A stretch of 64,000 nucleotides of DNA from CAZLMW01 sp964560875 (GCA_964560875.1 CAZLMW010000034.1:1-64000); one strand, 5' to 3'; shown: positions 1-12,700, counted from the stretch's first letter. Made by a program: numbers and translations. Notes: generated by a model not told the origin, from the letters alone.

Positions 1-14
1 CTCGCGTGAACATG

Positions 15-1994
15 TCAGGCTCGTGGCCGTCGGTCGTCGGCGATCCCGTCGTCGATCAACACCTGCGTCACCATCGCGGCATTGCGACCTTGGGCCGAGC
101 GGGCGAGGGGCGCGAGTCGGTCCAGCATGGCCTGGTTCGCGGCCAAACCTTGTCGGGCGCCCTTGCGCGCATTGAGCTGGGCGGACCGGGCGAGCCACCG
201 CAGGCCGTCGTCGACGCGATCCGCCAGCGCCAACGCCTCGCCCAAAGCCGCGGAGGTATTGGCCATGGCGACCTCGTCGTGCAGGGCTTCCTGGTCTTGC
301 AGGGCATCGAGCAGCACGCTCGCGCCGTCATCGAGCCGTCCAGCCGCCAACATCAATCGTCCACGGGTCGCCATCACACGGGCCTTGTGGTGGTCGTCCT
401 GCAGGCCGGCATAGGCCCGTTCGGCGCGCATCGCAGCTTCGATCGCGTCGTCGATGGCATCGGCCTCGCGCCCTGGTCGCGCGGCGACGTGCAAGGGCAA
501 GCGTGCGAGCTGGTGGTCCGTCTCGGCGAGCTCGCGCACCGCCTCCGAATCGTTGGACGCCTTGTCGGCGAAAAGCGCCCGCGAACGACGCAACAGCCCA
601 TGCGCGCGCACCGGATCACCGATCCGCAACCACACGGCCGCTTCGTCGTTGAGCAGGCGGGCCGCCGCCACGGGTTGCTGGCTCGCGGTCAGTCCGCGCA
701 CAGCATCACCAAGCCCTTCGAGCGCGCGGTCGAGGCTGCTGAGATCACCGATGTCGTGGCAGATGCCGGCCAGCGCAACCACAGCACGGGTTCGCAGGTC
801 GGCCGCGTCGGTCGGACGAAGCAGGGCGATCACTTCCTCGATAGTCTCGCGCGCCGATTGCAGGGTCGCACCGCCGTTTGTACCGGCCCCGAGCCAGCGA
901 CTCGTCGCCAGGTCGATTCCCTCGAGGATCGCGGCACGGCGCGCGGCTGCATCGTCTGCTGCGACATCGTCTGCTGAGACATCGTCTGCTGAGACATCGT
1001 CTGCTGAGACATCGTCTTCCGCGACATCGTCTTCGGGGATGGGTCCAGGTTGCATCGCTGCCTCCACGCTTGCCGACTCTGCCACGTCGGGGCTTTCGGC
1101 GAGCCGCTCCCTGACCACGGGCTGAACGCTGAATCCGTCCGCGACTTCGATCGCGTGCAGCGACACCTGTCGGTCGGCGGTGACCACCACGAAATGCCCG
1201 GCGGGCACCTCATCCCAGCCCGGATCGTCGCTCAGCGGCTCGGACGCCACGATGACCGTGCCCTCCTCGACGTCGGCATCGACCATCCGACAGACATCAC
1301 CGTCGCAGATATAGCGGCGGCCGGCGTGCACAAAAAGCGAGTTCGGGTCTTCCTCGGCGCCATTGGTGAATCGACACACGACGGCCTCACGCCCATTGGT
1401 CAGCGCGAGGTTGAGCTGGCATGCGTCGTCGACACCGGCGTCGCAACAGAGCTGCAAGACGTCCGCAATCGCGGCCTCCATAGCGCCCTTCATCGCCTCG
1501 ACCGTCGGCGACTCGTAAGCTTTCAAACGATCGAGCACCAGGGCGAAGACGTGCTCTGAGTCCGTCGATCCCTCGATCGCGATGTAGGCCTCGTCCGACA
1601 GCCGGGCGCGCAATCGCCGTTTGATTGTCGAGAACGCCGGGATGAAGCCGTTGTGGCAAAACGCGAGCGGGCCTGACGTAAACGGGTGGCAGTTGGTCTG
1701 CATCACGGGCAGACCGGGCGATGCCGCGCGGACGTGAGCAAGGATCGCTGGCGATGTCGTGACGCGCGCGAGGTTGCGCAGGTTCAGGTTGTTCCATGCC
1801 GGCTGAATCGACCGGAAGACAGCCGGCTCCTCGCTGTGGTCAGGCGCGTACCACGCGATCCCGAAGCCGTCGCCGTTGAGGGGCTCGAGGCGATACTCGG
1901 CCTGGTAGCTCTGGTGAATAATCGAGTTGCGCGGCAGCGTGGTGAGCTGCGCCAGGTCCATCGGCGGGCCCAGGTAGAGCACGAATCGGCACAT
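15..1994 (-). CDS. Class II glutamine amidotransferase with TPR-like C-terminal extension
   Basis: The 659-residue protein begins Met-Cys-Arg-Phe, so removal of Met exposes Cys2, the N-terminal nucleophile of class II (Ntn) glutamine amidotransferases of the YafJ/EgtC type. Supporting family motifs in the first 270 residues are AHVRAAS, NCHPF, FCHNG and GSTDSEH. The known chemistry of the domain is hydrolysis of a gamma-glutamyl amide; the substrate here is unknown. A low-complexity linker of repeated ADDVS follows (see repeat at 961-1035), then about 300 residues of Ala/Leu-rich helical hairpins that look like degenerate TPRs. The fusion is longer than stand-alone YafJ-type proteins (about 255 residues). 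An AGGGAG ribosome binding site lies 6-7 bases before the ATG. It is divergent from the 2091 gene, with 96 bp between starts. The amidotransferase call is firm; the role of the tail is not known. Confidence 0.85.
   Translation of the reverse strand: MCRFVLYLGPPMDLAQLTTLPRNSIIHQSYQAEYRLEPLNGDGFGIAWYAPDHSEEPAVFRSIQPAWNNLNLRNLARVTTSPAILAHVRAASPGLPVMQTNCHPFTSGPLAFCHNGFIPAFSTIKRRLRARLSDEAYIAIEGSTDSEHVFALVLDRLKAYESPTVEAMKGAMEAAIADVLQLCCDAGVDDACQLNLALTNGREAVVCRFTNGAEEDPNSLFVHAGRRYICDGDVCRMVDADVEEGTVIVASEPLSDDPGWDEVPAGHFVVVTADRQVSLHAIEVADGFSVQPVVRERLAESPDVAESASVEAAMQPGPIPEDDVAEDDVSADDVSADDVSADDVAADDAAARRAAILEGIDLATSRWLGAGTNGGATLQSARETIEEVIALLRPTDAADLRTRAVVALAGICHDIGDLSSLDRALEGLGDAVRGLTASQQPVAAARLLNDEAAVWLRIGDPVRAHGLLRRSRALFADKASNDSEAVRELAETDHQLARLPLHVAARPGREADAIDDAIEAAMRAERAYAGLQDDHHKARVMATRGRLMLAAGRLDDGASVLLDALQDQEALHDEVAMANTSAALGEALALADRVDDGLRWLARSAQLNARKGARQGLAANQAMLDRLAPLARSAQGRNAAMVTQVLIDDGIADDRRPRA
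961..1035 (-). repeat. 15-bp in-frame tandem repeat in the amidotransferase linker
   Basis: Five consecutive 15-bp copies (consensus on the plus strand gagacatcgtctgct) encode SADDV/AEDDV pentapeptides on the minus strand. They form an acidic flexible linker between the amidotransferase and helical domains. The three central copies are nearly identical, a sign of recent slippage. Confidence 0.85.
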
Positions 1995-2090
1995 GGAAAT
2001 CTCCCTGCGTTTTGACGGGTGGACCGTATCGGGATTGGCGCTTACTTTACAGCCGCTCGCGTACCGACCAACGCGGCAATGAGGTGTCGT

Positions 2091-3362
2091 ATGGGACTGT
2101 TCGACAAGCTATTCGGCGGCAAATCCGCGCCCCAGCCCAAGCCCGCTCTACAAGCAAGGCAGGCGCCGCTGGATGACGACGCACTAATGGCTGCCGTGAC
2201 CGCCGGCAAAGACGTCGATTTCGAGGCGGCCATCGAGGAGCGCGGTGATGAAGCCGGTTTTGCCTTGTTGTGGCGGCTGCTGGACGCCTCCAAGGGGTCG
2301 GTTCGCGTCGACATTATCGACCACCTCGCCGAGTTCGAGCTCGACGATGCACAACAACGAAGGCTGCTGCACGCGGGCGTGACCGATGTTGCCGGGCCCG
2401 AATGGACCGCCGCGTCCGTGGCCATGGCATGCGATCTCGAAGCGATCGCCGCAGCCGCCGACGCCGAAGACGCCGCGTCGATGCAGAGCCTGGACGAAGC
2501 TGGCGCGATTCTCTGCGCGCTCTGCGAAGTGACGCTTACGACCGGGCCAGCCGGCACCGCGCTGGACGTCGACAAGTCCGCAGCGCAGGTCGCCGCGCTC
2601 GCTACCGCGATCGATCGGGTTGGGGCCAGCGCCGCGGATCTCGTGACCCTCCACGTCGCCGAGCAGCTCTGCCTGCGCGGCGAACGTGACGATGAGCTGA
2701 ACGACGCTGGATTCAACGGGCAGCTGTGCGGACACGTCGCTGCGGTGCGCGACAGCGCGCTTGAAAAGGGCGGTCGGACCGGGCCGTGGACCGACATGCT
2801 TCCCGGCCACGTGCGTCAAGGCAGCCTCTCGGACGCGATCGTCGCGCTGCAGGCCGCGAGCGTGACGGGGACCGGGGTGCGCGACGCGCTTGTCGAACGG
2901 ATCGCCGACGACCCGACCGACGAATTGACCTGGGATATCGCGCTCGCCGCTGGCCTCGACGAACGGGTTCTTGACTTGCTCGCGCCGATCGCAAGCAAGA
3001 CGCTCCAGGTGCGGCGCCTCGGCGAAGACGAGCTCTGTTCACCCGCGAGCCAGGTTGGCTGCCTGAAATGCGGCGGCGGCACACCTGCCGAAGACGATGC
3101 TCTGATGGTCCCGACGTCGCTCCGCGACCGCGTTCTGCCGCTGCTCGTGGCCTGCAAACAGGTTCCCGGGACGCACGAAGAGCTGCTGATCGAATGCCTC
3201 GCCGCTCCCGACGCCAGCCTGCGTTTTCACGCCCTCAACGCGTTCGCATCGTGGGGGCCTGACACGGTGCCGGATGAGGCGCGCGAACTCGTGGCGACCC
3301 TCGGCGACGACTCGATGCCGGCGGTCCAGGTCCGCGCGAAAGGCGTGCTCGCCGGCTTGTAG
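2091..3362 (+). CDS. Hypothetical protein with HEAT-like helical repeats
   Basis: This 423-residue protein starts MGLFDKLFGG, an amphipathic N-terminus often seen on soluble proteins of unknown function. In-frame ATGs exist at 2019 and 2079, but GAGG at 2081-2084 sits 6 bases before the ATG at 2091, so that start is preferred. The body is Ala/Leu/Asp-rich helix, and the last 80 residues (LLVACKQVPGTHEELL onward) resemble two HEAT/PBS-lyase-like repeats. A CLKCGGG segment near residue 325 could bind a metal or form a disulfide, but it is a single CxxC. There is no signal peptide or membrane segment, so it is probably cytoplasmic. It is divergent from the amidotransferase gene. Function unknown. 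Confidence 0.8.
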   Translation: MGLFDKLFGGKSAPQPKPALQARQAPLDDDALMAAVTAGKDVDFEAAIEERGDEAGFALLWRLLDASKGSVRVDIIDHLAEFELDDAQQRRLLHAGVTDVAGPEWTAASVAMACDLEAIAAAADAEDAASMQSLDEAGAILCALCEVTLTTGPAGTALDVDKSAAQVAALATAIDRVGASAADLVTLHVAEQLCLRGERDDELNDAGFNGQLCGHVAAVRDSALEKGGRTGPWTDMLPGHVRQGSLSDAIVALQAASVTGTGVRDALVERIADDPTDELTWDIALAAGLDERVLDLLAPIASKTLQVRRLGEDELCSPASQVGCLKCGGGTPAEDDALMVPTSLRDRVLPLLVACKQVPGTHEELLIECLAAPDASLRFHALNAFASWGPDTVPDEARELVATLGDDSMPAVQVRAKGVLAGL

Positions 3363-3704
3363 GGTTGCCCGGTTGTCAGGCCCGATTGGAAGTCGCTGAC
3401 CGAGCGATAGGCCGGGTCCGGGCCACCCGAACCCGAACCCGAACCGGAACTCACACCCTCACGGGGGGTGCCGCTGTGCTTGCGGATGAGGCCTGTGAGC
3501 ATGGCCGCGACCTTGTCGGCCGCCGCCAGCAGCGGTTCGGCTTCGACGGCAGGCGCCAGACCAAGCGCCGCTGCTACTTCCACCGCCACGTCGCACGCTT
3601 CGCCCCGCGCCTCGTTGAAGCGCTGCCGCTTCTCGCCTGCGTTTCGTTGCAGGGTCGCTCGATCGCAAGGCTGCTCAATTGTAAGGTTGCTAATGACCTC
3701 TTGT
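3363..3704. other. Intergenic region between convergent genes; possible minus-strand remnant ORF
   Basis: This 342-bp stretch separates the HEAT-like gene from the end of the giant lipoprotein gene. A short CCCGAA hexamer repeat (three copies plus CCGGAA) lies at 3426-3449. On the minus strand one frame stays open from inside the giant gene's end to 3227 and has GC-rich third positions and helical composition, but the only plausible start is a GTG at 3589 without a ribosome binding site, and it overlaps the 3' end of the neighbouring gene. No confident gene, RNA or terminator is seen. Confidence 0.4.
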
Positions 3705-6700
3705 TCAGCGCGCCCAGACTTCCACGTTGTCGACGCCCCACGCCTCGTTTGAGGCGGCTTCGTCCAGCGTCGTCGAGAACTCCAGGTCTACTTCCGACGA
3801 GCTGTGCAGCGTCCATGGCTTCAGCCCGGCGTGGCGGCCGTCAATTGTCGAGGCGCCGCAAACGTTCCCGCCGCTGGCAGCGTCGTAAGCCTGGCTCCAC
3901 ATCTTGACGTTGTCGGCTTTGAGGGTCGCTTTTTCGCCGTCCCAGTCATCGATCCGCAGCCAGTCGAACTTCACCTCGAGCCGGGTGTGCGCTGGGAGCT
4001 CTTTGACCTTGCGCGACACCGTGCTGCCCTTGCCGAAGATCCCGGGGCCGCCCAACATGCTGCCCCATGAGCCGCATGTGGACACCTTGGCCGGCAGCCA
4101 GCCCTCGGCGTCCTTGGCGAATTCGTAGCGCGCTACCCGGGTGAAGCCGCCGCGTTTCATGTCGCACAGTCGATGGCTGCTCTTGGCCGCACCTGCGCCG
4201 TCGGGATCGATCCAATACAAGAAGTCCGGCGCGCCGGAATGGGCCGCCAGGATCTCCTTGCAGGACGCGGCTGGGTTGTCCTGGGTGCAGCCTTTCCACT
4301 TGCCCTTGCTCACGTTGAAGCACTTGCCCGAGAAGCAGGTTCCAGACGCGCATGGACCCGTCACACATGCGGTCTTGTCCGCGATCTTGGTGGTGGTGCA
4401 GCCGGTCTTGGGATCGCAGCCAGTTTTGGTGCAAGGCTCCTCGTCGGAGCAATCAACGGGTTGGGCCGTGCAGACTCCCGCGACGCAGGCGTCTTTTGCC
4501 GTGCACTTGCTGGCGTCGTCGCACTTGCCGGCGGTCGGGATATGCCGACAACCCTTGGCGGGGTCGCAACTGTCGGCGGTGCAGGTGTTTGCGTCGTCGC
4601 AGTTCTTGGCCTTCGCGGTGCACCCGCCAAGCGCCGCGTCGCACGAATCGATTGTGCATACGCTGCCGTCGTCGCAGCTGTAGGCTTCGTGCGTGCAGCC
4701 ACCTTTGGCGACACTGCACGAGTCGAAAGTGCACGGTTTGCTGTCATCGCAGTTCTTTGTGCTCTTGCCGGTGCACCCGCCCGCGTTCATGCAGGTCGTA
4801 TGGCCGAAGTCGTCGAACGTCAGGACGTAAGGTCGTCCCTGGCCGAGCGCGTCCTGGCTTCCCAGGAAGATCCGTTTGCCGCTCGGCGCATTGATAATTC
4901 CCGTCCATCCAGCGAAGACGCCGGTCGCCGGCTGCCCCGCATACATGCGTTGCGTGAGCAAAGCTCCCGCCGTTGAGTGCCAGCCCAGCCACATGCGCGG
5001 CAGCTTGTCGGTGGTCTGCCCGGCGATCAGCAGGTTGGGCCCGTCGGTGACGATGTCGGACGCGATACGTGTGCGCGGCTTCGTACCCAGCCGCTCCCAG
5101 GTGAAGTGTCCGGTCGCGGAGATGCGTGCAAAGTACGGATGGTAGACGCCTTGTTGGTAGCGATAGCCGGCGCCGTAGAAGCTCTTGTCGGACAGCGTCG
5201 TGATCGCCTTGAGGTGGGTGCTCATGCCGGCGCGCTCTTTGGCCGCCGCCTGCCATGGCGATCCTCCACTGAGCCACCCGTTGGTCATCCATGCCACTGA
5301 CGGCTTGCCGTTCCATTGGCGGGACCCCGCGACCAGCATGCGGCCATCGGAGCGCGCTTTGACGGTCTCGGGGAAATAACGCACGTAGCCACCGCCCGAC
5401 GGCGTGGACGCGATGGTTGATTGGCCGCTGACCGCCCCTGTATTCAGGTTGATGCCGCGGGACACGACGTTGAATGCTTGGTAGTGGGAGTTGACATAGC
5501 CGCGCGCGACCAAGGTCAACGACTGTCCGTCCACGCGGGCGGCGCCGTGAATCCAGTGCGGGCTCTTGTACAGGGTGAATGTGACGGCTGACTTCCATCG
5601 TATCGACAGGTCGCTGCGGACGCGCGCAACGGTGACAGTCATGCCGCCGGACCACACCGCAGTCGCGATGTCTCCGTTCTTGAATCCGAACGCGCCGATC
5701 GCTGTGGTGCACGGTTGGCCGACGTCAACTTTGCCCTGGGCCGTCAGCTGCCCATTTGCTCCGATCCGCATGATGTAGAGCTTCTTGTCCGTCGAACAGC
5801 CGGTGATCACCTGGCCGCCACCGGGGACCAGGCCGATATTCTTCGCAGACGCCAGCCCGGCGCTGTCGTACAGCTTGCCAGCGGTCGTCGGGGCCCCGGA
5901 TTTGGTCGCGCACTTGCCGCTCGAACACGTGCCCGACGCGCACCCATCGTGACACGAATCGCCGTCCTTGGCCGCCGTGAACCGGCAGCCTTTGTCCTTG
6001 TCACACGAGACGACCTGGCAGGCGGCGCCGTGGGGACAAACGATGGTCACGCCGAGGCACTTGCTCCCTTTGCAGCGGTCATCGCTGGTGCACTTGTTGC
6101 CATCGTCGCACACCGCGGTGTTGGCCGTGTGCTGACAGCCCTTGCTCACATCGCAGCTGTCGACGGTGCACGGGTTCTTGTCGTCGCAGTTGTTGGCGAT
6201 GTGCGTGCACTTGCCGGCCTTGCACGCCTCGTTGATGGTGCAGACGTCGTCGTCCTTGCAGTTGCGCTTGACGTGCGTACAGCCGGCTTTTCCATCGCAA
6301 AAGTCGAACGTGCAGCCGTCTTTGTCGTCGCAGCCGGCCATTGTCTTGCCCGAACACACGTTGGAGCCGCCGCAGACGCCGTGGCCGAAGTCGTTGGCTC
6401 GAACAATGAAAGGCGACGCCGCCCCGAACGATTTGCGAGTCGCGAGCAAGGCAAGACCATTCGAATCGACCGCGAGGGGCCAGCTCGACGGCGCGACGGA
6501 AGCGTTCTTGCCGATATCGTAGGTCTTCTCGACCTGCAGCAGACCGTTGGTCCCGTACCAGCCGAGCCACGGGCGCGGGTCCTTGGTGCCTCTTGTGCCA
6601 GCGAGGACCACTGCGTCCGCAGCCATGAGCGCCATCATGCGCGGAAACCGGGTCGTGCTCGTGGTTTCGAGCGTGTCCGCGAGCAATTTGCCCGACGGCG

Positions 6701-9700
6701 AGAGGCGTACAAACCGCAGCTTCGTGTCGGTCGAAACCTCGCGGCCAACGGCAAATGTGTCGCCGTTGCTGAGCTCGACAGCGTCTTGGACGTAATTGTT
6801 CTTGGCGTAAGCGGACACCCACGCCCACTTGGTGCTGCCCAGTCCGGTCGAGACGCGCGCGATCCAGCCCTGTGCGTAGGCGCCACTGCTCCGCTTGTGG
6901 AAATAATCGTACCCCGCGACGACCTGTCCGCCATCGCCGGTGCGTGAAGAGCCCGAGGCATATCGGGCCGGGTAGACGTTCTTCGTGTTGTAATAGATCC
7001 AGTTGTAGCCGCTCACGGCGCCCGTCTCGGTGTTCACATGGCGGTGAATGGCCGTGTTCAGCCGGTAGTCATGGTAGTAGTGATCGCGCAACACGACGTC
7101 GAGCGTCTGGGCCTTGCCGACCACGGTGACCGCGCGGGCATACGTGTGGCAGTACTTGGACTTGTCGACGTCCCAGACGCCCCGGACCCGGCTGATCCAC
7201 TTGCTCTTCATCGAGGCGTCGACCCGCATCGCGTGCGTGGTCATCTGAAGCTTGCCGTCGAGCCTGACCTTGTCCCAGACGACGGCCACGTGACCGTTGG
7301 CGAGCCCAACCACCGCCGCCACACTCGCGCAAGAGAGCCCTGACGCGCCTGAGAAACGGCGGCTGACGACCGTCTTGCCGCTGCCGTCCACCCGCGCAAG
7401 GTACAGCTCATTGGCGTTGCTGCAGCCGCCGACGACGTAGCCGCCGCCCGGCGCATCGCCGATGGCGTTGGCGTCCTTGAGGCCCGGGGTTTGCACGGTC
7501 CACCCGTCCAGCGTGGGGGCGGACGACGTGGCTTTGCACGATCCGGATGCGCAGGTGCCCGACTTGCAGCCTGCCGAGCACACTGCGCCGTCGCCTGCTG
7601 ATGTGTAAACACAGCCCTTCTTGGCTTCGCACGCGGCGACCTGGCAGGGCCGGAGCGTCGTGCATTTCACCGGACTGCTGGTGCATTTGCCTCCTTTGCA
7701 GATCTCGGCCTCGGTGCACGGATCGTTGTCGGAGCATGGCGCGGAATTGGACACGTTGACGCACCCTTTGACCTTGTCGCAGGAATCGGTCGTGCAGCCG
7801 TTGTTGTCGTCGCAATCGATCTTGTCGGCGACGCACTTGCCACCTTTGCAGGCGTCCTTCGTCGTGCACGCGTCGTTGTCGTCGCAGGACCGCGCCGGGT
7901 TCGCGCAGCCCTTGTCGGCCGCGCAGATGTCGATGGTGCACGACTCGCCGTCCTCGCAGTCGGTCAGCTTCTTGCCAGCGCATTTGCCCGTGCCCGTGCA
8001 GGTCGGGTTGCCCCACAGGTCGGTCCGCACGAGGAACGCCGATGCTTCACCGAAAGCGGCTCGGCTACCCGCCATCAACCAGCCCTTGCCCGGCGTCCCT
8101 ACAAGCGGTCGTCGGGCGTCGACGGTGATCTTGTCGCCCGTGCTCAGGGCGAACGTGCGCGACGTGTACAGCGTACCCAGCAAATCCATGTGACCGACCC
8201 ATGGCAGGGGCTGCTTGGCGCCCTTCTGACCCGACAGGATCAGCGTGTCAGGCCCCGCGATGTCGAGCTGGCGGATCTGCACGTCGAACGGCTTTGTCTC
8301 GGTCTTTTCCCATCGCATGGAGCCCTTGGCGCTGATCGAAGACACATAGAGAAAATGGCTGTTGTTGTACTTCGTTCCGGCGGCGAGATAGGTGCCGTCG
8401 GGCAGCGCCACAGCACCCTGAAACGATGTCGAACTGAATTTGGGTGCTCGATAAGCCCAATAATGGTTGCCGCTCGGGTAGATCTTGCCGAGCCAGGCCC
8501 ACGATGGGTACTTGCTCGCGTCGTGATAGGCCCCGACCGCGAGCGCCACGCTGTCATTGACCGGGTGAATAGCCGCGAGGTACCAGCGACGCTCGGCGTA
8601 AGGATGTACCCAGTAGCCGTTGGACACCTTGCCGCTCTTGGTTTCGATGCGGGCGATGTGGCAAAACAAGTTGGCGTAGTTGCTGTTCCAATTGCACATC
8701 GGCTGGGCCAGCCACTGGCCGCCCTTGTAGGCATAGGCGTTGCTCGGTGAGTTGAGCGGCCCCCACCCGGGGTACGGCTCGATCGTCGCTTTCCACACCG
8801 ACGCACCGTTGTCGGCGACGCGAATGGCGCGCGTTTGGTTGTAGCCGGCGCTCTTGTTGTATGTCAGCGCGACGTCCCCGCCGGCAAGCCCCACGATGCC
8901 GTGAACTCCCGTGCACGTGACGACATCGCCCGAGTCCTTGGTCACGTAGCGCACCAGGTTGCCGTCGCTGTCGACGCGCCCCACAGCGAGGAACTTCTTG
9001 GTGGTGCAGCCTGCGAAGACGTAACCGCCGCCAGGTGATCGATCGATCGCCCTTACCGCCTCCAATCCCGGCGTTTTGAGCAGCCAACCGGACTCCGGTT
9101 TGGCCCCGGACGCCAGTGCGCATTTGCCCTTGATGCAGGCGCCTTTGCCGCAAGGTGCGTCGCAGACCGTGCCGTCCTTCTTGGCGACAACGGCGCTGCA
9201 CCCCTTGCCGGGCACACAAGTCGACGCCCCGCACATGCCCCCAGGGCAGGTCTTTGCAGACTTCTGACATGAGCCGTTGTTGCACGTTTCAAATGCCGTG
9301 CACGGGTCATTGTCCGGACACTTGTTGGTGTTGAAGACGTGTTTGCAGCCGCTGTTGGGGTCGCACGAATCGTTGGTGCAGACGTTGGCGTCGTCGCAGT
9401 TGACCTTGGGTGACAAACATTTTCCGGCCTTGCAGGTGTGGGGCCCGGTGCAGGCGTCCCCATCATCGCAGTCGCGGGGTCGCGGATAACAGCCCGTGGC
9501 CGCGTCGCAGAAATCGTGGGTGCACGCGTCGTTGTCGGTGCACGTCGCCTCGGTAACGGTGACGCAAGCGCCCGCACCAACGCAGTCTGCGAAGCCCCAA
9601 CGGTCGGTCTTGACGATCATCGGGCTGGCGAAGCCAAACGCCTTGGACGTGCCCACCATCGCGATGCCGTCATCGACGCGCACGGCGGCCTGGCCGGCTG

Positions 9701-12700
9701 GTTCGGCGAGCTGGGCGCTTCCGATCGGGCTGTAGGTGCGCTGCGCAACCGACCCTCCGAGCGGGGAGTAGAACGCTTGCCAGAGCAGCGCTTTGGCGGC
9801 GCCGGTCTGCCCGACAACGCGGACCCCGGCGCCATGCGCGAACGCTGCGGTGGGACGATGCGCGGTGGCTGTCTTGCCGAGCTTGCGCCATCGCACCTTG
9901 CCGCCCGGCGCGTAGTTGACCAGCTGCAGTCGGTTGGCGCCGGCGACGCGCCGGTGTCCCACGCCGAGGTCGCTGCCGTCCTTCATGACCGCGACTGCGT
10001 AGTGCGTGCCGGTCTCTTTGTCCCACGTGAACGCGAGGTACTTGGGTGTGCCGTACTTGTCGGCGTGGATAACCACCGGAACCGCGTGTTTCACCTTCGA
10101 GGTCTTGTAGTAGAAGCGGTAGCTGCCCGCGAGGCTGAGCGTCCCGTCGGCGCGAGGCGTGGCGTCATGAATCTCGTATTGCCTGTAGCTTCCACCGGTT
10201 CGGTTGGCCGGCCCCGCCACGAAGGCGCCATCGGTCAGCGAGATCGTGGCTGCAGCAAGGTACTCGGTGCCGCCTTTATAAGAGGGCCGCTTCATGATGA
10301 CCGTCGCCTCCTGGCCCCCTGCCAGCGCCACCATGCGCCGGCCGTAACAGTAGTAGGAGTTCTTGTCGGCGTAGCTCACATCCTTGCTCCACAGCCGCTT
10401 CATCTTTTCGTCAAAGCGCGCCACGTGAGCCTGTCGGTAGCTCGTTCCGGTGTTGAAGCCCACGACCGCGTGCCCTTTGTCCAGGCCGATGGCGCCGAAA
10501 GTCGTCGCGCAACGGATTTCCTTGTCGCTGTTTTGGCCCTGCCCAATCTCGGTCCCGAAACGGTCGACGCGCAGCACGAAGACGCCTCGCGTCACCGAGT
10601 TGGTGTTCTTGATCTCGGTGCACCCCGCCACGATGAAGCCGCCGCCAGGCGCGCTGGAGATCGCCTGTGCCGTCTTCAAGCCAGGTGTCGTCCACGTCTT
10701 CTTGAACAGCTTCTGTTTGCCCGTCGGTACGCATTGGCCGGCCTTGCACAGCCCCTCGGCGGCGCAACTGTTGCCCGGATCACAGGCCAACCCGCTCGCG
10801 TCCACGTTGACGCAGCCCTTCTTGTGGTCACAGAAGTCGATCGTGCAGCTCTTGGCGTCGTCGCACGCGTCGGCGAACTTGCCGACACACGTTCCTGCGT
10901 CGGCACAAGAGCGGTGTCCGAATGCATCGGAACGCACGAGGATACCCTTGTCCGCACCGGCCTTTTCGGACGTTGAACCGGCGACAAGCAGCCCGCCATC
11001 ATCGACGGCCGCGACCGCGGTGAACGCGTCGGTGCTGTTGCCGGCCCTGCCGATGGTCCAGTGCGAGTTGCCCGCGCGATCCAACCCGGCGAGCCAACCG
11101 TCGGGCGCGGCGCCCGAAGCGGCGGTCCATCCGGCGACGGCGAAGTGTTGTTTGGCGATGCGCGCGATGGCCGCCCCCTGGAAGAGCCCCGACGACACGC
11201 GCTCCCATCGTTGGGTTCCGTCGGGTTCGATGCGCAGCAGCCACGGGTTGCGGCCATCCTTGTGTTTGCGCCACCCCGCACCAAGCAGCCCGGCGTCATG
11301 GGTCACGACGACCGAATCGAGCCGCTGTTCGACGCCGCCGCCGTAGCTCTTCTGCCACTGGACGCTGCCATCGGGTCGAAGCGCCACCACCCAGCCGAGC
11401 CGCGCCTTCTTGTCGTTGTCGTAGCGCTCGCCGGTTGCGACGGCCGTGTTGTCTTTGCGCACGACCAGCGCACGAAGGTCCGAAAGCGGCCCGCCTGCCG
11501 GCATTTTCTCCCACAACGCCTGCCCGGACGTCGTCACCTTGGCGGCATAGGCCTGCCGCGTCCCACCGACGTTACGAGACCCGACGAGCCACGCCGTGCC
11601 ATCGATCTGCACACCAACCGCATGGGCAACGTCGTTTGTCTTGCCGCCGCCGTAGTCCTTGCTGAGCTTGACCTTGTCGTCTTTGCCCAGCCACAGCGCC
11701 CGCGCGGCCAGGTTCGTCGACGATCCGGCCGCGCCCACGACGACGTGACCGCCGTTGGGCAGCGCCGCAACCGCTTGGGCAATGGCCGTCGCCGAATCGG
11801 ACGACTCGCGCGCGACCGAGCTCAGCTCCTTGCCGGCGACGTCGGTGCGATGCAGCCACCAGCCATACTTGGCCGAAGAACCGGTGCCAGCACGCCAGCC
11901 ACCGACCGCGAACGCCCCGCCACCCGCCTGCGCGACGACGCCGCGGAGGAAACCGGCGTCCTTGCCCTTGGGCGGCTCGTAGGTTTTCTCAAATAGCCGA
12001 TGCGCCTTACCGGCCACGCACTTGCCGCTGGCGCAGACCCCGCTCACGGTGCACGCATTGCCGTCGTCACACGCCGCACCTTCCGCCTTGTGGGCCAACA
12101 CGCACTTGAAGTTGTCCTTGCCGACCGACACGCAGACCGCGCGGTCGCATGCCCCGGTCTTCAGCTTGCACGACACCGGTGAGCCGACCTGGCATTTGCC
12201 GGCCTTGCACGTATCGCCAACCGTGCAGGCGCTTCCATCGGCGTCGCAGGTCTTGCCGTCCGCCACCACCGGGAACGCGCACTTGCCCGTCTTCGGGTCG
12301 CACTTGTCGACCGTACAGGTGTTGCCGTCGATGCAGTTGGTCGCCTGGTAGCTGCAGCCGGTCTTCGGGTCGCACGAGTCGAAGGTGCACGCGTTGTTGT
12401 CGCCGCAATCGATCGCTTTTCCGTCGCACTTGCCGTCCTTGCAAGCGTCCGCCGTGGTGCACTTGCTGCCGTCGTTGCACGCCTTGCCATCGTTGCCCGG
12501 CGCGACCTTGCACTTGCCGTCCAGCGGGTTGCAGACGTCTGCCAGGCACACGTCGGTCGTCGTCTTCGGGCAGAACACCTTGGACGCGGGGTTGGGCTTG
12601 CACTTGGGCGTCGTGCCAGACTTGTCGCAGTAGGGCACGCCGTTGCACTTGTTGCCGTCGTCGGTCTTGGCGCAGTCGGCGTCCTGGGCGCACTCGCAGA

